Assembly (NCBI GenBank): GCA_913052045.1 | Contig: CAJXDJ010000017.1 | Coordinates: 1 to 10,159 of the forward strand | Direction: 5' to 3' | DNA from: an uncultured Dehalococcoidia bacterium | GTDB taxonomy: Bacteria > Chloroflexota > Dehalococcoidia > Lucifugimonadales > GCA-2712585 | Length of the DNA stretch: 10,159 nucleotides | The notes under the pieces: model-generated | Told to the model about the DNA's origin: nothing | Databases searched by the model: none | Seen by the model: only the letters and a program-made list of their open reading frames with translations | In this document: piece after piece, positions 5,861-10,159 of the stretch | Layout of the letters: each line of letters begins with the position of its first letter | Numbering within the stretch: position 1 is the stretch's first letter | Made by a program: the position numbers and the translations under genes

Positions 5861-6550
5861 TTATTTATCATATATGTTGGAGGGGAATAGGTCTTTTAAC
5901 CAATAACCGAGGTCAGTCAGTATATCATGGTTTATCTCATGCGCTATAGGATATTCTTTGTAAGTAGGAGCAAACCCAACAGTTTCCAGGCGGCATTTCG
6001 CATCTCGAGCCGATTCTATGGGGATGACGGTATCTAAAGTCCCGTGTGCTATAAAGATGGGTTGATCTTTCTGAATAAAAGTTTGATTGGCTGGAATGGC
6101 TTCATCATCTAATAAACCTCCTAATGCTACCAGGCCTGCAAAATGTTGAGGGCGCGGGATTCCTAGACGGTAAGTCATCATAGCTCCCTGGGAGAAGCCA
6201 CCCAATACAACTTGATTTGTATGGGTACCGAGAGAATCGGTTAATTCCCTGATGAAAGATAACAGCATATCCTGAGAATTCAGGTATTCGTTTTTCGATA
6301 GTGGGGTACCCAGCGAAGCCCAGGCAAAGCCTCTTCTACCTAATCCTAGATCTATAGGAACAGGAGCATTCGGACAAGCGTAAATGTAATTATCGTCATC
6401 AATATGGGGTGCTATGGCGGCTAGATCGTGCATGTTAGAACCAAAACCATGGAGTAAAATTACTACTGGATAGAGTTTGTTAGGGACATAATTTTCTGGA
6501 TAAATGACTAGATGTTTTAATGTTGGCCCGTCTATTCGGGTTGATTTCAA
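5861..6550 (-). CDS. alpha/beta-hydrolase, phospholipase/carboxylesterase family (YpfH/Apt1-like)
   Basis: Cytosolic serine esterase, 229 aa, the usual size for this family. The oxyanion-hole segment LLHGFGS is at 32-38. The nucleophile elbow GFSQG at 118-122 carries Ser120, Asp173 lies in HGTLDTVIP, and His204 in AHEI completes the Ser-Asp-His triad. CPNAPVP (59-65) and RRGFAW (72-77) are typical of the carboxylesterase / acyl-protein thioesterase branch, so the substrate is probably a short-chain ester, lysophospholipid or thioester; which one cannot be read from sequence. There is no signal peptide. The start is TTG at 6550, supported by GGAAGG nine bases upstream. It diverges from the MFS exporter across 213 bp and may be the first gene of a unit with the propeller protein downstream. 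Confidence 0.92.
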   Translation of the reverse strand: MKSTRIDGPTLKHLVIYPENYVPNKLYPVVILLHGFGSNMHDLAAIAPHIDDDNYIYACPNAPVPIDLGLGRRGFAWASLGTPLSKNEYLNSQDMLLSFIRELTDSLGTHTNQVVLGGFSQGAMMTYRLGIPRPQHFAGLVALGGLLDDEAIPANQTFIQKDQPIFIAHGTLDTVIPIESARDAKCRLETVGFAPTYKEYPIAHEINHDILTDLGYWLKDLFPSNIYDK

Positions 6551-6650
6551 TTTGATATACCTTCCAAATTTATCCGGAAAAGGGTGTTGTTATCGGTAGT
6601 ACATACTAGCATGAGAAGTCGAAATTACGTTGCGATCAAGAATATATTTG

Positions 6651-6679
6651 TTGAGTTTAATCGTAATCTTAGGAAGAAT
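6651..6679 (+). promoter_or_regulatory. candidate promoter for the MFS exporter
   Basis: TTGAGT (6651-6656, 4 of 6), a 17-bp spacer and AAGAAT (6674-6679, 4 of 6) in the divergent region between the esterase and the exporter. The leader would be about 75 nt. Its position 85-115 bp before the GTG start is reasonable, but this AT-rich gap could hold other choices. Confidence 0.3.
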
Positions 6680-6763
6680 GTATTGTATGCACAGGTTCCC
6701 CTGAGGTATTTTATTGAGTGTTTTCGATTTTTGGTAACTAAGAACTTATTAGGCAAATAAATA

Positions 6764-8266
6764 GTGAATCTTAAAACGCTATTAACTGACTCCCGTGATG
6801 CTCAGTATGCTCGGACTATTCTGCCCGTTGCATGTATAGCTGCTTTTGTCATATCCCTAGATATAAGTTTCGTGGTTTTAGCACTGCCGTCCATACAACA
6901 AGAATTTGGTGTAAGTCTGGAGGAAAGTAGCTGGGTTATAAATGCTTGGCCATTTACATTTGCCGCTACAGTGATCATAGGCGGAAAGGTTGGCGACATA
7001 TACGGTCGCAAAAAAGCGCTTATGGTAGGTTATTTTGTGTTTGCTGTTGGTTCCTTGTTGGCAACTATAGCGATGAATGTTCAAGTGTTGCAGGTGGCAA
7101 GAATCATCCAAGGGTTGGGAGCTGCTTTGATCGTCCCAGGATCTCTCTCAATATTAGCTGAAACATTTAAAGGCAAGAACCAAGGATTGGCTATAGGTCT
7201 TTGGGGAAGTGTTGGTGCTTTAGGCCTAATATTAGGCCCAATTATAAGTGGTACGGTAGTCGCTTTGTTTGGTTGGCGGTTTGTCTTCGCAATCAACCTG
7301 CCGTTAGCCATTATTGCAGGTTTAATGGTTAAAGATATTCCTGTAGGCAGAGTATATCCACCTAAGAGTTGGAAAATTGATTATTGTGGAATTGGTCTAA
7401 GTGTTAGTTGTATTTTGTTGATAGTTCTTGGTCTCATGATAGGAGAATCTACCAGGTGGGCATCTCCTATTGCTTTAGTGGTTTTTGGGTTTGCAGTTGC
7501 CGTGATACCTTTATTCGTGATCACACAACTAAAGGGGGCAGATCCACTGGTCGATAGGGAATTTTTCACGAGTAAGAATTTCTTGGTTGGACTCTTTGTC
7601 AGATTTTCTGCGAGCTTTGCGTTTGTGGCAGTGATATTGATGAGCAATTTCTACTTCCAACATTTCCTTGGAAAGAACCCTGCAGAAGCAGGGATGTTAT
7701 TCCTACCAGTTGGAATTTGTGTGGTTTTGGCTACGCCCTTTTGGGGATATGTTGGTGATCGGTGGGGGAACAAGCTGCCCATGGTGTTGGGAATGGGATT
7801 GACCTCCTTTGCAGCAGCTCTTTGGTTGAGACTGGATGGTGGATCCGATTATTGGGATCTCTTGCCTAGTCTCGTTGTGGGCAGTATTGGAGGTGCTGCA
7901 GCATTTGTTACAACTACTACGGTGTGCATACATGCGATTGGAGTTGAAAGGGGAGGGGTGTCTTCTGGGGTCATGAACATGTTGCAAAATGTGTCTGCAG
8001 CTTTAGGGGTAGCAGTCGTATCAGCAGTATTTCTAGTTTCTTTAAGAGACAATATTCTTAATTTGGCTCCCGGTGTAGATTATGTGCATGTTCAAGCCTT
8101 TGGGCCTAGTCAGGCTGATCCAAACCAAATGGAGGCGTTTGCTATGGCCTTAAGTAGTGGTGCTATGTTTGTCATGGTGGTACTTCTCATTGGAACTGTA
8201 GTAGCGTTATTTCTTCCATCAGACAGCATAAAAGGAAACCCTTCCCGAAGCACATTGAACCCTTAG
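6764..8266 (+). CDS. MFS drug/metabolite exporter, DHA2 (EmrB/QacA-like, 14 helices)
   Basis: Inner-membrane proton-coupled exporter, 500 aa, typical of the 14-helix DHA2 group. Hydrophobic segments lie near residues 20-40, 56-73, 85-104, 112-131, 143-166, 172-188, 209-227, 234-254, 273-293, 308-328, 337-355, 366-388, 404-425 and 464-485. Helix 1 carries the D1-like SLDISFVVLALPSI pattern. Motif A follows helix 2 (GGKVGDIYGRKKAL, 73-86) with a partial copy in the second half (GYVGDRWGNK, 328-337). The antiporter motif C, GALGLILGPIISG, is at 151-163. The substrate is unknown; no EmrA-type adaptor, outer-membrane partner or TetR/MarR regulator is in the window. The start is GTG at 6764 with only a weak AGG about ten bases upstream, so the start is less sure than the family. 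Confidence 0.93.
   Translation: MNLKTLLTDSRDAQYARTILPVACIAAFVISLDISFVVLALPSIQQEFGVSLEESSWVINAWPFTFAATVIIGGKVGDIYGRKKALMVGYFVFAVGSLLATIAMNVQVLQVARIIQGLGAALIVPGSLSILAETFKGKNQGLAIGLWGSVGALGLILGPIISGTVVALFGWRFVFAINLPLAIIAGLMVKDIPVGRVYPPKSWKIDYCGIGLSVSCILLIVLGLMIGESTRWASPIALVVFGFAVAVIPLFVITQLKGADPLVDREFFTSKNFLVGLFVRFSASFAFVAVILMSNFYFQHFLGKNPAEAGMLFLPVGICVVLATPFWGYVGDRWGNKLPMVLGMGLTSFAAALWLRLDGGSDYWDLLPSLVVGSIGGAAAFVTTTTVCIHAIGVERGGVSSGVMNMLQNVSAALGVAVVSAVFLVSLRDNILNLAPGVDYVHVQAFGPSQADPNQMEAFAMALSSGAMFVMVVLLIGTVVALFLPSDSIKGNPSRSTLNP
7223..7238 (+). repeat. 16-bp perfect palindrome in the exporter gene
   Basis: GGCCTAATATTAGGCC is its own reverse complement with no spacer. It lies over codons for LGLILGP in motif C, where repeated Gly/Leu codons make such symmetry more likely, so it may be accidental. 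Confidence 0.9.
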
Positions 8267-8426
8267 AGGTCATCCCAGTCTAAGACGCAATGATTATTAA
8301 TTGACTAATTAGAGGCACCCTTCTCGTCTATTTCTGACCAAAAGAGTTGGTTGGACGTTAGTGTAATTCTTGAAGTCTGCTTTTAATTCTCTTCTATGCG
8401 TTGCAATCACTTTGTTTGAGTAAGAT

Positions 8427-8447
8427 GCCGAAGTCATAGTGACTGGC
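8427..8447. repeat. small bulged hairpin in the convergent gap
   Basis: GCC-(GA)-AGTCA-TAG-TGACT-GGC can form an eight-pair stem with a two-base bulge. It lies between the stops of the exporter (8266) and the MBL nuclease (8513). Neither side has a T-run, so it is a poor intrinsic terminator. It is the only structure I find in this 246-bp gap. Confidence 0.3.
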
Positions 8448-8512
8448 CTCCTATATGAATTTTATCCGGTTAAGGGCTGGCTAGGATCATTATAGGATTA
8501 ATGGCGACTTCG

Positions 8513-9520
8513 TCACAGGAGACTTAGTTGAAGAAGCGCACTAGTTGAATCCACGAGGGTATTAGCCTCATAGCCCAATTTTCTTAACTCCCGGGCAAGA
8601 TCACTGAAACCATGGACAGTGTATACTTTCTTAGGATTAACGGTTTTAACATAGCTCAGTAGGTCGTCAAAGTCAGCGTGGTCACTATATGGGAGGGCTA
8701 CATTTGCCCCAACTCGATTTCTTGTGGAAGAATGTGCTGCCCAGCCTGACATCGCTATTGTTCGTTTGTTGGGCACCACTTTCAAGATTTCCTTGGATTT
8801 TTTTCCAGGAGGAATTATGAGAATTTTCCCAGGGTCAACTGAGCCATCAAATTGTCTAAAGGGCCTTGGGAACTTTATCCCGGATTCTTCGTATCGTCGT
8901 GTGATTTCGTAAATGGAAGGCTCTAAGACAACATCTAAATTATTATTTTGCAAATGATGTAGTATTTCTTGGGCTTTGCCGGTTTTGTAAGCGAGTACTA
9001 CAGGTGTTATGTGCAGGTTTAGCCAGCGTTTTATGGTTTGTAAGAGTTGCTGCAAAACGTCTTTTTGGTCAGGAAATCGAAACATAGGACTACCAAATGT
9101 TGATTCGATAACTAAAATATCGCAAGGTACCGGTTGAATCGGTTGGCATGTAGGGTTATAGCGGGTCTTAATATCTCCTGTGTACAATATACTTTGACCT
9201 GTCAGTTTAGATTTTATTAATACTTGTGCAGACCCTAGGCAATGGCCCGCCGGGTGTAAGCTCAATGAATACCTTGAGGTTTCTAGAGGTTCTCCGAAAT
9301 CGAGCAAACGTGGGTTCGAGTGAGGTAGTTGGTCCCGGACGAGGTTAAATGTATGTGGAGTCATCAGGGGGTTTAAGTGTGGTGCAAAGTGGTCTTGGTG
9401 AGCATGAGAAATATAACCGTAGGAACGTTTTTTACGCGAATCTAACCATAAATCAAAATCTGGAAGATGTATGCCACGATCGAAAATTATATTCACAACG
9501 TCACCGATTTGAGTATACAT
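8513..9520 (-). CDS. metallo-beta-lactamase-fold nuclease, CPSF/SNM1-like (exonuclease / mRNA 3'-end processing factor-like)
   Basis: 335-aa two-metal nuclease of the MBL superfamily. Metal ligands follow the family order: HAHQDH at 39-44 (motif 2), His93 in PAGHCLGS (motif 3), Asp116 in YTGD (motif 4), then late histidines His281 in PYSDHADF and His303 in VYTVHGF, as in the RNA/DNA-processing branch. The opening FDRGIHLPDFDLWLD and the PAGHCLGSAQV segment are characteristic of proteins annotated as exonuclease of the beta-lactamase fold involved in RNA processing, or ligase-associated DNA exonuclease. No DNA ligase or helicase partner is in the window, so the nucleic acid attacked is undecided. 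The ATG at 9520 lacks a Shine-Dalgarno site; a GTG at codon 9 is an alternative that would still keep the first fold strand. It diverges from the DUF503 gene over 80 bp. Confidence 0.88.
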   Translation of the reverse strand: MYTQIGDVVNIIFDRGIHLPDFDLWLDSRKKRSYGYISHAHQDHFAPHLNPLMTPHTFNLVRDQLPHSNPRLLDFGEPLETSRYSLSLHPAGHCLGSAQVLIKSKLTGQSILYTGDIKTRYNPTCQPIQPVPCDILVIESTFGSPMFRFPDQKDVLQQLLQTIKRWLNLHITPVVLAYKTGKAQEILHHLQNNNLDVVLEPSIYEITRRYEESGIKFPRPFRQFDGSVDPGKILIIPPGKKSKEILKVVPNKRTIAMSGWAAHSSTRNRVGANVALPYSDHADFDDLLSYVKTVNPKKVYTVHGFSDLARELRKLGYEANTLVDSTSALLQLSLL

Positions 9521-9543
9521 CGAGAATCTATTGCAAGTAAGGC

Positions 9544-9571
9544 TTTACATAAACCGTTCTCCCTGTTTAAT
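9544..9571 (+). promoter_or_regulatory. sigma70-type promoter for the DUF503 gene
   Basis: TTTACA (9544-9549, 5 of 6), a 16-bp spacer and TTTAAT (9566-9571, 5 of 6). Transcription would start near 9578, giving a leader of roughly 20-25 nt that contains the GGGGGGAG ribosome site at 9591-9598. Confidence 0.5.
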
Positions 9572-9600
9572 TGTAGGCAAAGAATTGGTAGGGGGGAGTC

Positions 9601-9894
9601 TTGAACGTTTCTCTTTGTCGAATCCATTTGCATCTTCCAATGATCCAGAATCTCAAAGCGAAGAGATCAATTTCCCAGAGGATAATCACAAGAATTAGGA
9701 GCACGTTTCCAGTTTCAGTGTCCGAGGTAGATCACCAAGATTTATGGCAACGTCTGACATTGGGAATAGCATGTGTGGGTAGTGAGGCGAAAATTACTAA
9801 TGATGTGATGCTTCAGGTCATAAAATTCATTGATAGATTCAGAGGCGATGCTGAATTGTTGGATTGGGAGACAGAAATTATTAAAGGGATCTGA
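9601..9894 (+). CDS. DUF503 / YlxP-family protein
   Basis: 97 aa, the normal length for DUF503, a small protein often encoded in nusA-infB-rbfA clusters and therefore suspected of a ribosome- or translation-linked role; its biochemical function is not established. Family features visible are the N-terminal strand VSLCRIHLHLP, the NLKAKRS turn at about 17-23, VSVSEVDHQDLWQRLTLGIACVG at about 38-60 (the most diagnostic part) and a final amphipathic helix ending in LLDWETEI. The start is TTG at 9601, directly preceded by a strong GGGGGGAG site (about 4 nt spacing), and the encoded protein begins at the usual place for the family. Here it is not flanked by infB or nusA: the upstream neighbour is the divergent MBL nuclease. 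A possible start of another gene lies 250 bp downstream. Confidence 0.92.
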   Translation: MNVSLCRIHLHLPMIQNLKAKRSISQRIITRIRSTFPVSVSEVDHQDLWQRLTLGIACVGSEAKITNDVMLQVIKFIDRFRGDAELLDWETEIIKGI

Positions 9895-10124
9895 ATCGGC
9901 GAGTTGTATGAGCGGAGTTATTTATAAACGATGTTAATTGTTGCGATTGGATGTTTATTGTGAGATCGTAGGGTCGGAGTGATTTGGGCGTCTTTTTTGT
10001 AAAATTTGTGATTGATAAATTCTATCTGGAGTCCAAACGAGAGGGCTTTTAGATATGGTATGAGTAACTGAAATTGTCGAGCAGTTGTTTTTTTGGCTTG
10101 TGCCTCGTGTGGCTACCTACCGAA

Positions 10125-10143
10125 TAATTCCATCAGGGAATTA
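10125..10143 (+). promoter_or_regulatory. 7-bp inverted repeat overlapping a possible ribosome site
   Basis: TAATTCC (10125-10131) and GGAATTA (10137-10143) flank the 5-nt loop ATCAG. The right arm contains part of AGGGA, the likely Shine-Dalgarno site for the ATG at 10145, so the hairpin could mask initiation. This depends on that ATG being real. Confidence 0.3.
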
Positions 10144-10144
10144 A

Positions 10145-10159
10145 ATGAAGGAAAGGTGG
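10145..10159 (+). CDS. possible start of a gene running off the window
   Basis: ATG AAG GAA AGG TGG, preceded by AGGGA at about 6 nt. Only five codons (MKERW) are visible. DUF503 genes are often followed by rbfA, but five residues cannot identify it. Alternatively the purine-rich GAAGGAAAGG is itself the ribosome site of a gene starting just outside. Confidence 0.3.

Noticed and set aside
9300..9320. GGTTCGAG-like motif suggesting a T arm
   Set aside because: Lies inside the MBL nuclease coding region and has no flanking cloverleaf pairing.

Overview
The window looks like bacterial chromosome from an uncultured organism of moderate G+C. Shine-Dalgarno sites, sigma70-like promoters and a YlxP/DUF503 gene support a bacterium. 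The gene mix (CPSF-type MBL nuclease, stand-alone AlaX, zinc-ribbon/PQQ-propeller protein) reminds me of marine Chloroflexota (SAR202/Dehalococcoidia), but that is a weak impression, not a demonstrated assignment. Half of the eight main genes appear to start with TTG or GTG. No integrase, transposase, CRISPR array or rRNA is visible.

Layout. Positions 28-70 (minus) hold the 3' half of a tRNA, probably Val(UAC), cut in the anticodon loop, with no 5' half nearby. Next, all on the minus strand, come an unrecognised 99-aa ORF, an aldehyde dehydrogenase of the alpha-ketoglutaric-semialdehyde type, and an AmtB ammonium channel. A rho-independent terminator and a small dyad separate amtB from the aldehyde dehydrogenase. 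On the plus strand follow a possible 47-aa ORF and a stand-alone alanyl-tRNA editing hydrolase (AlaX) that carries a perfect 16-bp inverted repeat inside its coding region. On the minus strand come a membrane-anchored zinc-ribbon/beta-propeller protein and a phospholipase/carboxylesterase-family hydrolase. Divergent to the esterase is a 14-helix DHA2-type MFS exporter (plus). A minus-strand metallo-beta-lactamase nuclease and a plus-strand DUF503/YlxP gene then diverge from an 80-bp promoter region. The last 15 bases may be the start of another plus-strand gene.

How the genes relate. I see no single pathway. The genes cover nitrogen uptake (AmtB), aldehyde oxidation, translation quality control (AlaX), possibly ribosome-associated work (DUF503), export (MFS), nucleic-acid processing (MBL) and an envelope protein of unknown role. 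The two strongest unexplained structures are the tRNA 3'-half remnant and the hairpin inside alaX.

Gaps. 8267-8512 is a convergent gap with only a weak bulged hairpin and no ORF I can support. 9895-10144 holds no recognisable gene or RNA. 4211-4347 (convergent) has no clear terminator. 3173-3499 carries the amtB promoter and leader plus the possible 47-aa ORF.
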